Below, piece by piece: positions 18,518 through 26,891 of a DNA stretch of 47,918 bases. The stretch comes from Pseudanabaena frigida (GTDB lineage: Bacteria; Cyanobacteriota; Cyanobacteriia; Pseudanabaenales; Pseudanabaenaceae). The stretch spans positions 1-47,918 of the forward strand of contig QBML01000039.1 in assembly GCA_003242085.1 (NCBI GenBank), read 5' to 3'. The notes under the pieces were generated by a model, which was not told the origin of the DNA, searched no databases, and saw only the letters and a list, made by a program, of their open reading frames with translations. Both the position numbers and the translations under genes were made by a program. The first letter of the stretch is position 1; every line of letters starts with the position of its first letter.

Positions 18518-19041
18518 GTCTTAAAGTAATTCAATTAAAGTTTCTACTAGTGGTTTACTGGAACGTGTCGGCATTGATTAACTGTACGCTGTAGCCTTTA
18601 TCTTTTAAACTATATAAGTTTGTCTCATTTTGTCTTCAATGCTGAGGAATACCTCAAATGAATGTTGAACAAAATATAAGAGACCCCAATAACAATTCAG
18701 GCTATCGAAGCTATCAAAACTACACCGATCTTTAGAATAAGCACTGCCCCGTAAAGATCGAAAGAATCGTGGGGAGCAACAAAGCGTCAATCCGATTTGA
18801 CTTTTAACTCTTTCTTTTTGCTTCTCCTTTTTGCTTTCAAAACTTAAGCTAGGTTTGCGTTTGGATTGAGTTGCTCTGTCTCTTGTGCCATGTATATACA
18901 TTAACTCAGGTGGTGTTATACGATACTATTTGTTTACATAAATTCACAAGTTTCTTGTCTGATCAAATATTAATAAGTACGAGGAGCGTTTCAAAGACTG
19001 GCTGTCGAATAACTTAGGGAGGTGCAGTAAAATAAAGAACC

Positions 19042-19080
19042 GATTTTTGGTAGCGCGGCTCCGCCGCGCTACCAAAAATC
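19042..19080. repeat. Perfect 18-bp-stem palindrome, family B
   Basis: GATTTTTGGTAGCGCGGC, loop TCC and the exact complement. The left flank AAGAACC and GATTTTTG are shared with the palindrome at 26599-26647. It lies 120 bases before the DUF482 gene, not after a known gene end. Confidence 0.8.
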
Positions 19081-19200
19081 TTAAATCGCAGAACCCTTAG
19101 CAATTTCGGAGAGAAGAGCGATATTCCTGACTTTTGGGGATTGGCATTTGTTAAGCTATGTATACTGAGCACTTTACCTAATATTGCCAAGACTTTCACT

Positions 19201-20400
19201 ATGCTGCAACAAGCTTCCCGTTATACGACGACTTGGGTGGATACAGTTAATAAGGTTAAGTCTGAAGCATGGAATATTCTCGCAAAACCTTTGGCGACTC
19301 CTTTTTTTGAATGGGAGTGGCTCTCGAACCTAGAGTCTTCAGGTTGTGCGATCGCGCAGCAGGGATGGCTGCCTAGTCATTTATTAGTTTGGCAAGGGGA
19401 TGTGTTAGTGGCGGCTGCACCTTTGTATTTGAAAGGGCATAGCCAAGGCGAGTTTGTCTTCGACCATCAATGGGCGGATTTGTCCTATCGGTTGGGGATT
19501 GAGTATTATCCAAAGTTATTGGGGATGGCTCCGTTTACGCCTGCGGTGGGTTATCGCTTTTTGGTGCATCCTGATATAAGCGATAATCCCAACGAAATAT
19601 CAAAAATCTATGACTTGATGTTGGCGGAGATCGATCGCCTCTGTGACAGACATCAAATGTCGGGTTGCAACTTTTTATATGTCGATCCCAGTTGGAAGCA
19701 TGAGCTAGAGACACGAGGCTTTACAACTTGGATGCACCATAGTTACGTTTGGGAAAATCAAGAATTTACGGATTTTGATGATTACCTCAAAAATTTCAAT
19801 GCCAATCAGCGCCGCAATATTAAGCGAGAGCGAAAATCGGTCGAAAGTACAGGAATCACAATGCGAGTTTATACGGGTGAAGAGATTCCGCATTACTTTT
19901 ATGGCTATATGTATGAGCTATATAACGACCATTGCAATAAGTTTTGGGGCGGTAGCAAGTATTTGAATCGTAAGTTTTTTGAAAATCTCGCCCATAGTTT
20001 TCGCGATCGCCTTGTGTTTGTGGCAGGAGAGATTGAAAATCATCCCCAACCTGTGGGGATGTCATTCTGCATTCGCAAAGACGATCAATTATTCGGGCGT
20101 TATTGGGGATGCGTGCAAGAAATTGATTGCTTACATTTTAATGCTTGCTATTACAAACCGATCGAATGGGCGATCGCACAGGGAATTAAGCGCTTTGATC
20201 CTGGGGCGGGTGGGCAACATAAAAAACGGCGTGGGTTTCCTGCAACTCCAAATTACAGTTTGCATCGTTTTTATCACGATCGCCTTAAGCAAATTCTTGT
20301 TCCTTATATTGGTGAGATAAATACGTACGAGGCAAAACAAATTCAAGCGATTAATAACGAATTACCATTTGATTTTGCGCCTCCAGATCTTCATGTCTAA
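19201..20400 (+). CDS. DUF482 family (GNAT/FemAB-like) acyltransferase
   Basis: This protein of about 399 residues has the DUF482 pattern: TPFFEWEWLSNLESSGCA near the start, APLYLKGHSQGEFVFD, WADLSYRLGIEYYPKLL and the central NFNANQRRNIKRERKSV, then GRYWGCVQEIDCLHFNACYYKPIEWAI and PGAGGQHKKRRGF. The family belongs to the GNAT/FemAB fold and is annotated as 'peptidoglycan biosynthesis', but substrates are unknown. A longer frame opens at TTG 19141; I prefer ATG 19201 because the extra 20 residues (MAFVKLCILSTLPN) are not family-like. No signal peptide is seen. It is monocistronic and ends before a bulged hairpin. Confidence 0.82.
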   Translation: MLQQASRYTTTWVDTVNKVKSEAWNILAKPLATPFFEWEWLSNLESSGCAIAQQGWLPSHLLVWQGDVLVAAAPLYLKGHSQGEFVFDHQWADLSYRLGIEYYPKLLGMAPFTPAVGYRFLVHPDISDNPNEISKIYDLMLAEIDRLCDRHQMSGCNFLYVDPSWKHELETRGFTTWMHHSYVWENQEFTDFDDYLKNFNANQRRNIKRERKSVESTGITMRVYTGEEIPHYFYGYMYELYNDHCNKFWGGSKYLNRKFFENLAHSFRDRLVFVAGEIENHPQPVGMSFCIRKDDQLFGRYWGCVQEIDCLHFNACYYKPIEWAIAQGIKRFDPGAGGQHKKRRGFPATPNYSLHRFYHDRLKQILVPYIGEINTYEAKQIQAINNELPFDFAPPDLHV

Positions 20401-20407
20401 ATGGAAA

Positions 20408-20458
20408 TGGTACGGGCTTCGGCTCCGCTCAGCTAACGTAGACTTCTGGCTGAGCGAA
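20408..20458. terminator. Bulged hairpin derived from a dispersed cyanobacterial repeat
   Basis: The arms around CGCTCAGC and GCTGAGCG, with outer GGCTT and AAGCC, resemble the common GCTGAGCGAAGTCGAAGCC repeat. Here it is degenerate (AAGTCAAAGCC). It lies between convergent genes and is followed by CTTTTAT. Confidence 0.6.
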
Positions 20459-20489
20459 GTCAAAGCCTCTTTTATCTCATTGAGAATTG

Positions 20490-22031
20490 CTATATTTTAG
20501 ATTTAGACTTCAGCCATTCCCGAACAACTACTTCCACAGGACGTGATTGATTATCCACTTGATAGTTCATCTTTTGCATGTCTTCATTAGAAATTAATCC
20601 TGCCAACTTGTTGATTGATGTTCTAACCTCTGGATATTTCTGTAAAGTTGCCTGATTAAAAATCGGTACAGCTTGATAGGGAGGAAAATAGTTTTTATCA
20701 TCTTCCAAAATAAATAAATCCAAAACAGGAATTAAACCATCTGTCGAATTTCCTGCAATCAAATCGACCTTCTTTTGGGCTAGGGCTTGATACATCAGAC
20801 CGATTTCCATTTGTTGAGGTGGTTTCGCAAATTTCAACCCATAGGCTTTTGCTAAACCTGCATAACCATCGGCTCTTTCTAGAAACTCATAGCCAAATCC
20901 AGCTTGCCATTGAGAAGTATATTGAGAAGCTTGAGAGATAGTTTTGATATTGAACCGTCTCGCATCCTCACCTCGAATAGCGATCGCAAAAGTATTATTA
21001 AATCCCAATGATGGCAAGACCTCTAGATTAAAGTTTTTAGAATAATCTTCCTTCACTTTGGTATATACAGCTTGCGGATCGCTGATGGGATCTTGCTTCA
21101 ATACAGCGGTAAATGCCGTGCCAGTATACTCGACGTAACCTGCAATTTGTCCTGCCTTTACAGCCTCATGACAGATAAATGTTCCACCCAAATTAAAGCG
21201 GCGATCGACTTTTAATTTGGTCTTAGTCTCGATTTGTTGTGAAAGTAATTCTCCTAAAATAACTTGCTCGGTAAAATTTTTAGAACCGATAATAATTGTT
21301 GATGCGGTTGCCTGAAATGAAAACGCTACAGAAATGACGATAATTGCGGTGATTACTCCCAGTATGATTGCTAATCGACGATTGAATCCTAGCTTTAATG
21401 CTGTTTTTTGATTCAGTTGCTTTTCTAATAAACCCAAGCCAAAATCAGCACCTAAGGCAATGAGAGCAGCAGGAATTGCCCCTGCCAAAATCAATTGATT
21501 GTTAACGGTAGAAATACCCCGAAAGATAAATACCCCCAATCCACCACCACCGATCGCGGCGGCGATGGTAGCAATACCAACGGAAATCACTGTAGCAACG
21601 CGAATTCCCGCTAAAATCACACCTGACGCAAGCGGAAGTTCTACCTGAGTCAACAATTGCCAGTCGGTCATACCCATACCTTTGCCTGCTTCGCGAATGG
21701 CAGGATCGATATTCTCGATGCCAATATAGGTATTGCGAATCAAGGGAAGCAGCGCGTAAACAGTAAGGGCAACGATCGCAGGGACTTTACCGATACCGCC
21801 TAAAAATGGTACTGAAATCAGAAAGCCAAAAATCGCTAAGCTGGGAATCGTCTGAAGCGCATTTGCAATACCAAGAATGGCGGGAGCGAATCGAGGTTTT
21901 CTCGTAATCAGAATGCCTAGTGGAATCCCGATTGCGATCGCGACAGTCATAGCGATCGTCACTAAAACTAAATGCTCCGCACTTTTGTCCAAGATTTCCG
22001 AGGCATATTGATTCAGAAAGTTAGAAAACAA
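20490..22031 (-). CDS. Osmoprotectant-type ABC importer, permease fused to substrate-binding domain
   Basis: This 513-residue fusion combines an OpuB/OpuC-type permease (residues about 1-210, with the EAA-like segment REAGKGMGMTDWQLLTQVELPLASGVILAG) and, after one more helix near 220-240, a periplasmic QAT-type binding domain (IIIGSKNFTEQVILGELLSQQ to the end). Such fusions import glycine betaine, choline or related compounds, and the binding domain would face the periplasm. The ligand cannot be fixed from sequence. The start is TTG at 22031 with a perfect AGGAGA six bases upstream. It follows its ATPase gene by about 90 bases that contain a GC-rich hairpin. Confidence 0.9.
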   Translation of the reverse strand: MFSNFLNQYASEILDKSAEHLVLVTIAMTVAIAIGIPLGILITRKPRFAPAILGIANALQTIPSLAIFGFLISVPFLGGIGKVPAIVALTVYALLPLIRNTYIGIENIDPAIREAGKGMGMTDWQLLTQVELPLASGVILAGIRVATVISVGIATIAAAIGGGGLGVFIFRGISTVNNQLILAGAIPAALIALGADFGLGLLEKQLNQKTALKLGFNRRLAIILGVITAIIVISVAFSFQATASTIIIGSKNFTEQVILGELLSQQIETKTKLKVDRRFNLGGTFICHEAVKAGQIAGYVEYTGTAFTAVLKQDPISDPQAVYTKVKEDYSKNFNLEVLPSLGFNNTFAIAIRGEDARRFNIKTISQASQYTSQWQAGFGYEFLERADGYAGLAKAYGLKFAKPPQQMEIGLMYQALAQKKVDLIAGNSTDGLIPVLDLFILEDDKNYFPPYQAVPIFNQATLQKYPEVRTSINKLAGLISNEDMQKMNYQVDNQSRPVEVVVREWLKSKSKI

Positions 22032-22063
22032 GTTAATCTCCTACATGTAGCTATAGTCACTTT

Positions 22064-22098
22064 AGCGTGGGTCGCCCACTACGCGGGCGACCCACGCT
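22064..22098. terminator. GC-rich hairpin between the importer genes
   Basis: A 14-bp perfect stem AGCGTGGGTCGCCC with its complement, loop ACTACGC, lies between the ATPase and permease genes. It may lower expression of the downstream permease or protect the upstream mRNA. Confidence 0.6.
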
Positions 22099-22124
22099 TC
22101 AGGGCTTCGATCAGCATTATTAAA

Positions 22125-22874
22125 TTATTCCAAGGGATGCAAACAAGCTATAAATGCTTGGGCTTCGGGATGTGGCGATCGCAGAAATTCTTCTTTTGTG
22201 CCTAGTACGACTAATTCACCTTTATCCATCAAACCAATGCGAGTGCCAAGAAAGAAGGCTTCTTGAATATCATGGGTTACAAACACAACTGTCTTGCCTA
22301 ATTTTCTTTGCAAAGCGCGAAATTGTTGTTGCAATTCTAGTCTTGTAATTGGATCGAGCGCTCCAAAGGGTTCATCCATTAATAGAATCGGTGGATCGGC
22401 TGCCAAAGCTCTGGCGACACCAACTCGCTGTCGTTGACCACCAGATAGTTGATGAGGATAGCGTTGTGAAAATACTTCTGCTTCTAAACCGACTAAGCCG
22501 AGCATTTCATAAACCCTTGTTTCGATTTGATGCTTTGACCATTTTTGTAAGGAGGGAACTAGCCCAATATTTTGTCTAACATTGAAATGAGGGAATAATC
22601 CTGTTTCTTGGATCACATAACCAATATTTCTTCGCAATTCAATCGCATTCCATTTCGTTGTGAGGCGATCGCTAACCAAAACCTGTCCTGATGTGGGAAG
22701 TAGTAGTCGATTGATTAATTTTAAGGTCGTCGTTTTACCGCTACCACTTCGCCCAAGTAAAACTAATGCTTCCCCCTGATAGATCGTCAGATTCAAATGG
22801 GAGACCAGATCGCGTTGACTGACTTGGAAGTTGACATCTCGAAATTCAACGGTAATGTTTGGGGTTTGAGACAT
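22125..22874 (-). CDS. Osmoprotectant-type ABC importer, ATP-binding subunit
   Basis: This 249-residue ABC ATPase of the OpuCA/ProV group powers the fused permease/binding protein encoded next. Walker A is GRSGSGKTTT (residues 38-47), the Q-loop is VIQETGLFPHFNV, the signature is LSGGQRQRVGVARAL, Walker B is ILLMDEPFGALDP and the switch His is in FVTHDIQEA. The CBS regulatory domains seen in larger homologues are absent, so it stops after the nucleotide-binding domain. The start is ATG 22874. It is the first gene of the two-gene operon. Confidence 0.92.
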   Translation of the reverse strand: MSQTPNITVEFRDVNFQVSQRDLVSHLNLTIYQGEALVLLGRSGSGKTTTLKLINRLLLPTSGQVLVSDRLTTKWNAIELRRNIGYVIQETGLFPHFNVRQNIGLVPSLQKWSKHQIETRVYEMLGLVGLEAEVFSQRYPHQLSGGQRQRVGVARALAADPPILLMDEPFGALDPITRLELQQQFRALQRKLGKTVVFVTHDIQEAFFLGTRIGLMDKGELVVLGTKEEFLRSPHPEAQAFIACLHPLE

Positions 22875-22981
22875 TTGCCTTGCGTGGTAAATCAGTTCTT
22901 TGACTATAGAGCCAATATTAAAGCAAAAAATATCGCAATCAAACTATAGCAATACAAGCTTTGCTTAGGACTTAAAACCCA

Positions 22982-23020
22982 AATAAATAGAGGCGGCGCG
23001 AAGCGCCGCCTCTATTTATT
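22982..23020. repeat. Perfect 18-bp-stem palindrome, family A
   Basis: AATAAATAGAGGCGGCGC, loop GAA and the exact complement. It covers the rnhB stop codon, so the last rnhB codons lie in the right arm. The preceding AAAACCC flank links it to the other family A members. Confidence 0.85.
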
Positions 23021-23626
23021 CTTGAGCTTAAATGTTTTACGATGCAGATCGCTGTAACCAAGTTTGGCGATCGCCTCGCGATGTTTAGCCGTGCCATAGC
23101 CCTTATTTGTCGCAATATCATAGCCAGTATAGATGTCTGCAAGTTCCACCATCCTGCGATCGCGCCATACTTTAGCGACTATACTTGCAGCTGCAATCGA
23201 GAGAGAAAGAGAATCACCCTTAATTACAGTTGTTTGTGGAATGGGAGCGATCAGGTTAAATCGTAAAAGTTGATTTCCATCGATTAGACAATGTTTGGGC
23301 TGGGGTTGTAGCTGTGCGATCGCTCTTTCCATTGCCAGTAAACTTGCGGCGAGAATATTCATCGCATCGATTTCGGAAACCGATGCCGTGCCAATTGCAC
23401 AGGCGATCGCTACTTCACGAATGATTTGATCAAGATTTTCGCGACTGTTAGGCGATAGTTTTTTGCTATCAGTCACTCCAAGCTGTTCTAAATCTGTTAA
23501 TTTATCTATCGGCAAAATTACTGCTGCCGCTACAACTTCCCCAAATAGACAGCCTCTTCCAACTTCGTCAACTCCTGCCACGGGATAATTTTCAATTTCT
23601 AGCGATCGTAAATGCTCTTGTTCCAT
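23012..23626 (-). CDS. rnhB: Ribonuclease HII
   Basis: This 204-residue enzyme cuts RNA in RNA-DNA hybrids and removes single ribonucleotides from DNA. The active-site carboxylates are Asp20-Glu21 (VAGVDEVGRG), Asp116 (LIDGNQ) and a late Asp in KGDSLSLSIAAASIVAKVWRD (block given from residue 137). The usual GRGPLAGPVV is changed to GRGCLFGEVV. The DSKKLSP block is present. The ATG at 23626 gives a short N-terminus like other cyanobacterial forms. The stop codon lies inside a palindromic terminator. Confidence 0.93.
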   Translation of the reverse strand: MEQEHLRSLEIENYPVAGVDEVGRGCLFGEVVAAAVILPIDKLTDLEQLGVTDSKKLSPNSRENLDQIIREVAIACAIGTASVSEIDAMNILAASLLAMERAIAQLQPQPKHCLIDGNQLLRFNLIAPIPQTTVIKGDSLSLSIAAASIVAKVWRDRRMVELADIYTGYDIATNKGYGTAKHREAIAKLGYSDLHRKTFKLKNK

Positions 23627-23775
23627 AATGGTAATTGTTAGGATATCTTTGACTTCGTTGAGCGAGAATAGACTGATATAGCGGGTTTCATTTTGCCTAC
23701 GGTAAAATTAAAACTGCTAAAGCTTAGTAAAGTCGCAGCTAATGTTATCCCAAAAGCCTGTTAAGCAGCATAACT

Positions 23776-24738
23776 ATGACTTCGATCAAAATTCTCCCTG
23801 ATTGGTTTCTGCCTGAAAGTCAAGCAACATCAGAATCGATTTATATGAATCGTCGTCGATTCTTGAAAAAGGCTGGTTTGGGGAGCTTAAGTACGATCGG
23901 TTTACTGGCTGGCTGCCAAACACTTGAAGAGAAAAAAGCAGTTGTTAAACAAAAATTGCTGGAAGAACGCCTAAGACCAATTACGACTGCTCGCAATCTT
24001 GCCTTTACCATCGATCGCCCTCTCACTAATGAATATAGCGCCGCCGCTTATACCAACTTCTATGAATTTAGTGGTGATAAAGATGTCTGGCAAAAAGTTG
24101 ACAAGTTTCAACCACATCCTTGGACGATTGAAGTGTCTGGTTTAGTTGCTAAACCACAAAAATTTGCGATCGAAGATCTCATTTCAAAAATGCCTATTGA
24201 GGAAAGACTCTATCGCCATCGTTGTGTAGAAGCATGGGCGATGGCTGTGCCTTGGATTGGATTTCCGTTAAAGAGATTAATCGAATTAGTAGAACCAAAA
24301 GCTACGGCAACCTATGTCAAATTCACAACATTTATGCGTCCAGAACAGGCAGGAAGACAGATTTTACATAATCAACCTTGGCCCTATACCGAAGGATTGA
24401 CGATTAAGGAAGCGGTGAATGAGTTAGCTTTTTTGGCTGTAGGTATCTATGGACATGAGCTACCAAAACAACATGGCGCTCCCATTCGACTAGTTCTACC
24501 TTGGAAATATGGCTATAAAAGCATTAAATCAATTGAAAAAATTGAATTCAGCGATCGCCAACCTCCTACATTCTGGAATATGCGCTTTCCCGAAGAATAT
24601 GATTTTCTTGCCAATGTAAATCCCAATATCGCCCATCCACGTTGGTCGCAAGCTAGTGAAAAGATGCTGGAAACAGGCGATCGCTACGCTACTCAGATGT
24701 ATAACGGCTACGCTAGCTATGTCGCTAACTTGTATTAA
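23776..24738 (+). CDS. msrP: MsrP, molybdopterin protein-methionine-sulfoxide reductase
   Basis: The 320-residue periplasmic enzyme repairs oxidised methionine in envelope proteins. Residues 25-43 hold a twin-arginine signal (NRRRFLKKAGLGSLSTIG), preceded by 24 residues as in the E. coli protein. In the catalytic domain, Cys150 in YRHRCVEAWAMAVPW is the molybdenum ligand. PWKYGYKSIKSIEKIEFS and the final YNGYASYVANLY are family marks. Its usual heme membrane partner MsrQ is not encoded in this window. The next gene is convergent, and a weak AAAAGCAG...CTGCTTTTT hairpin lies at 24737-24776. Confidence 0.93.
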   Translation: MTSIKILPDWFLPESQATSESIYMNRRRFLKKAGLGSLSTIGLLAGCQTLEEKKAVVKQKLLEERLRPITTARNLAFTIDRPLTNEYSAAAYTNFYEFSGDKDVWQKVDKFQPHPWTIEVSGLVAKPQKFAIEDLISKMPIEERLYRHRCVEAWAMAVPWIGFPLKRLIELVEPKATATYVKFTTFMRPEQAGRQILHNQPWPYTEGLTIKEAVNELAFLAVGIYGHELPKQHGAPIRLVLPWKYGYKSIKSIEKIEFSDRQPPTFWNMRFPEEYDFLANVNPNIAHPRWSQASEKMLETGDRYATQMYNGYASYVANLY

Positions 24739-24775
24739 AAAGCAGAGATTTACATAGCTAATCACTGCTTTTTAA

Positions 24776-26488
24776 CTATTTTGGTATATCGCAATATATG
24801 GGGATTTTAATTGTAAATTCTGAACCTTCACCTAGAGTAGAAAAACAGGTTAGCTTTCCATAATGTTTTTCTGTAATGATTTGGTAGCTGATAGACATAC
24901 CCATACCTGTGCCTTTGCCTGCGGGTTTGGTGGTAAAAAATGGGTCAAAGATTTTGGGTTGAACTTCTTCAGGAATGCCAGAACCATTATCCGCAATCTC
25001 AATTTGAATCCATTGAGAATCTATTAGTGAAGTGCGAACTGTAATCTGACTACGATAATCTTCATTACCTTGAGATATCTGTTTTAGTCGAAATTCTTCT
25101 AAGGCATCAATCGCATTAGACAGAATATTCATGAATACCTGATTAAGTTGACCTGGGTAACAACTGACTAGAGGCAGACTGGCATCGTATTGTTTGAATA
25201 CCTCAATGGCTGGACGATCCTGATTTGCTTTGAGGCGATGTTGCAAAATCATGATTGTGTTGTCAATACCTTCATGGATATTGACTGCTTTGCATTCAGC
25301 TTCATCGATCCGTGAGAAGTTTCGTAAGGACAGCACAATTTGACGAATGCGCTCTGTACCAACATTCATCGATTGAATCGTTTTCAGTAAATCTTTCTGC
25401 AAAAACTCCAGATCGATTTCATCAGCTAAGTTTTGGATATCAGCGATCGCCTCTGGATAGTGATGTTGGTATAGTTTGATAAAACGTAGTAAGTCTTGGG
25501 CATAGTTTTGCACGTGAGGAAGATTGCCATGAATGAAGTTGACGGGATTATTGATTTCATGAGCAATCCCTGCAACTAGTTGTCCCAAAATGGACATTTT
25601 CTCACTTTGAACTAGCTGGGTTTGAGTTCGGCTCAACGCCTGCATCGTTCGCTGCAATTCCTGTGTTTGTTTCCTTAGTTGAGCCTCAGATTCACGTAAT
25701 TGCTCAGCTTGTACTTGAGTTTGGCGTTCGCTTTCTTTAGATGCTGCTAAGCGACGATCGAAAAGAGATGCTAGCAGTGCTACTCCTAAAATGATAAGAG
25801 TACCGATGCCCACAGTGGCAGCTAGTAACGTAGTATTTTCAGAGGTCTGTAATTCTGATAGTTCGGCATTTGGCATGGATGCAAAAGAAGCTGCGGCTAA
25901 ACCTGTATAGTGCATCGTGGGAATTGCTGCCCCCATAAGGATCGCACTAAGAATTTTTTTATGTGTTTGTTTTAGGGCATCGTCATCTCGTAGTCGAAAA
26001 AACAGTAATAGAGCCACAAATGAGATTGCGATCGCAATTACAACTGAAAGGATGACAATTCTCAGATCGTAAGTGATGACAGCCTCAGTGTGCATTGCTG
26101 CCATACCAAGATAGTGCATGGTGGCAATGCCTCCTCCCATAATCAGGCTTCCTCCTAAAAGTGGTAACCAATCTAAGGTTGGACGGCTTACTAAGAAAAG
26201 CGCTAAGCCTGAAGCCGCGATCGCAGGAATGATGGAAGCTAGAACTATCCAGAAGTTGTAATGTACGGAAATAGGTAAGCGAAAGGCAAGCATCCCAATA
26301 AAGTGCATTGACCAAATCCCAATTCCCATTGTTGCTGCGCCACTAATAAGCCAGCCGATTTTAGCCTTACCTTGAGCTGCATTAACTCGACCAGCTAGAT
26401 CTAGTGCTGTATAAGATGCCAGTATCGCAATTAGCACTGAGATCACAACTAGTTGCAGGTTATATCCAGTAGTCAAGGTATGCAGCAT
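24776..26488 (-). CDS. MHYT-domain sensor histidine kinase
   Basis: The 570-residue membrane kinase has seven N-terminal helices with three MHYT motifs (MHFIGM at 61, MHYLGM at 124, MHYTGL at 192). These are proposed to bind a metal such as copper and sense a small gas like oxygen, CO or NO. A coiled coil (about 250-300) leads to the dimerisation helix with phospho-acceptor His310 (GIAHEINNPVNF). The ATPase domain follows with an N box (NAIDALEE), G1 (IADNGSGIP), an F box (FDPFFTTKP) and G2 (GKGTGMGM). No receiver domain and no response-regulator gene are nearby, so its output partner is unknown. It is monocistronic. Confidence 0.92.
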   Translation of the reverse strand: MLHTLTTGYNLQLVVISVLIAILASYTALDLAGRVNAAQGKAKIGWLISGAATMGIGIWSMHFIGMLAFRLPISVHYNFWIVLASIIPAIAASGLALFLVSRPTLDWLPLLGGSLIMGGGIATMHYLGMAAMHTEAVITYDLRIVILSVVIAIAISFVALLLFFRLRDDDALKQTHKKILSAILMGAAIPTMHYTGLAAASFASMPNAELSELQTSENTTLLAATVGIGTLIILGVALLASLFDRRLAASKESERQTQVQAEQLRESEAQLRKQTQELQRTMQALSRTQTQLVQSEKMSILGQLVAGIAHEINNPVNFIHGNLPHVQNYAQDLLRFIKLYQHHYPEAIADIQNLADEIDLEFLQKDLLKTIQSMNVGTERIRQIVLSLRNFSRIDEAECKAVNIHEGIDNTIMILQHRLKANQDRPAIEVFKQYDASLPLVSCYPGQLNQVFMNILSNAIDALEEFRLKQISQGNEDYRSQITVRTSLIDSQWIQIEIADNGSGIPEEVQPKIFDPFFTTKPAGKGTGMGMSISYQIITEKHYGKLTCFSTLGEGSEFTIKIPIYCDIPK

Positions 26489-26598
26489 GAAGTTTTCACT
26501 TTAAAAAATATGATCTCTACAATCAAAAAAATTGGCTACCAGAAAAAATACTAAATTTTTACTAAATGTATTGACTTATGGTTTTGCAATTTGGTGAA

Positions 26599-26647
26599 GA
26601 ACCGATTTTTGATGGTGCGGCGAAGCCGCGCCATCAAAAATCGGTTC
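26599..26647. repeat. Long palindrome, family B
   Basis: GAACCGATTTTTGATGG and GCGGC arms pair with the right side, with loop GAA and one T-G wobble, giving a stem of about 23 pairs. The outer sequence is shared with 19042-19080. Confidence 0.85.
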
Positions 26648-26802
26648 CTGATTTTACGGAGAAGCCCCTTACAACAAGTTTTAGAAAAACTTGAGTTTTA
26701 ATTCAGCACAGAAGTTTGTATCGGAAATCACTAAGATCTATTTTCTTTATTAAACTTGTTCTTACAAAGATTTGCAATAAGTACGATGAACGCCATAATG
26801 CG

Positions 26803-26857
26803 TAGAACCCAAAAGAGAGAGGAGGCGCTAAACGCCTCCTCTCTCTTTTGGGTTCTA
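26803..26857. repeat. Perfect 25-bp-stem palindrome, family A
   Basis: Its left arm opens TAGAACCCAAAAGAGAGAGG and continues AGGCG; the loop is CTAAA and the right arm is the exact complement. It lies 35 bases after the phoX stop and would act as its terminator. The AACCCAAAAGAGAG edge is identical to the palindrome at 44366. Confidence 0.9.
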
Positions 26858-26891
26858 TATGCAAATCTTCTGTAGTATTAAGTAGCCCTTG

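Larger units (their letters stand above)
18278..19200. other. Long gene-poor gap
   Basis: The gap is about 920 bases between tpiA and the DUF482 gene. It holds hairpins at 18488-18517 and 19042-19080. A minus-strand frame at 18605-18901 (98 codons) looks non-biological: it is rich in Ser, Arg, Lys, Cys and Phe and I see no family. A short minus-strand frame ending near 18552 encodes KDKGYSVQLINADTFQ, which looks more protein-like and may be the end of a decayed gene. A 25-codon plus frame starts at 18658 (MNVEQNIRDPNNNSGY). None is convincing enough to call a gene. A small RNA is possible. Confidence 0.45.
26489..26891. other. Gap with two long palindromes
   Basis: About 400 bases between the MHYT kinase and phoX hold no convincing gene. 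The two large dyads (26599-26647 and 26803-26857) fill much of it. The rest is A/T-rich and includes the promoter side of the MHYT kinase. Confidence 0.6.

Noticed and set aside
18605-18901. 98-codon minus-strand frame in the tpiA-DUF482 gap
   Set aside because: Composition is unlike the true genes here (many Ser, Arg, Lys, Cys and Phe), there is no ribosome site or family resemblance, and it crosses low-complexity DNA.
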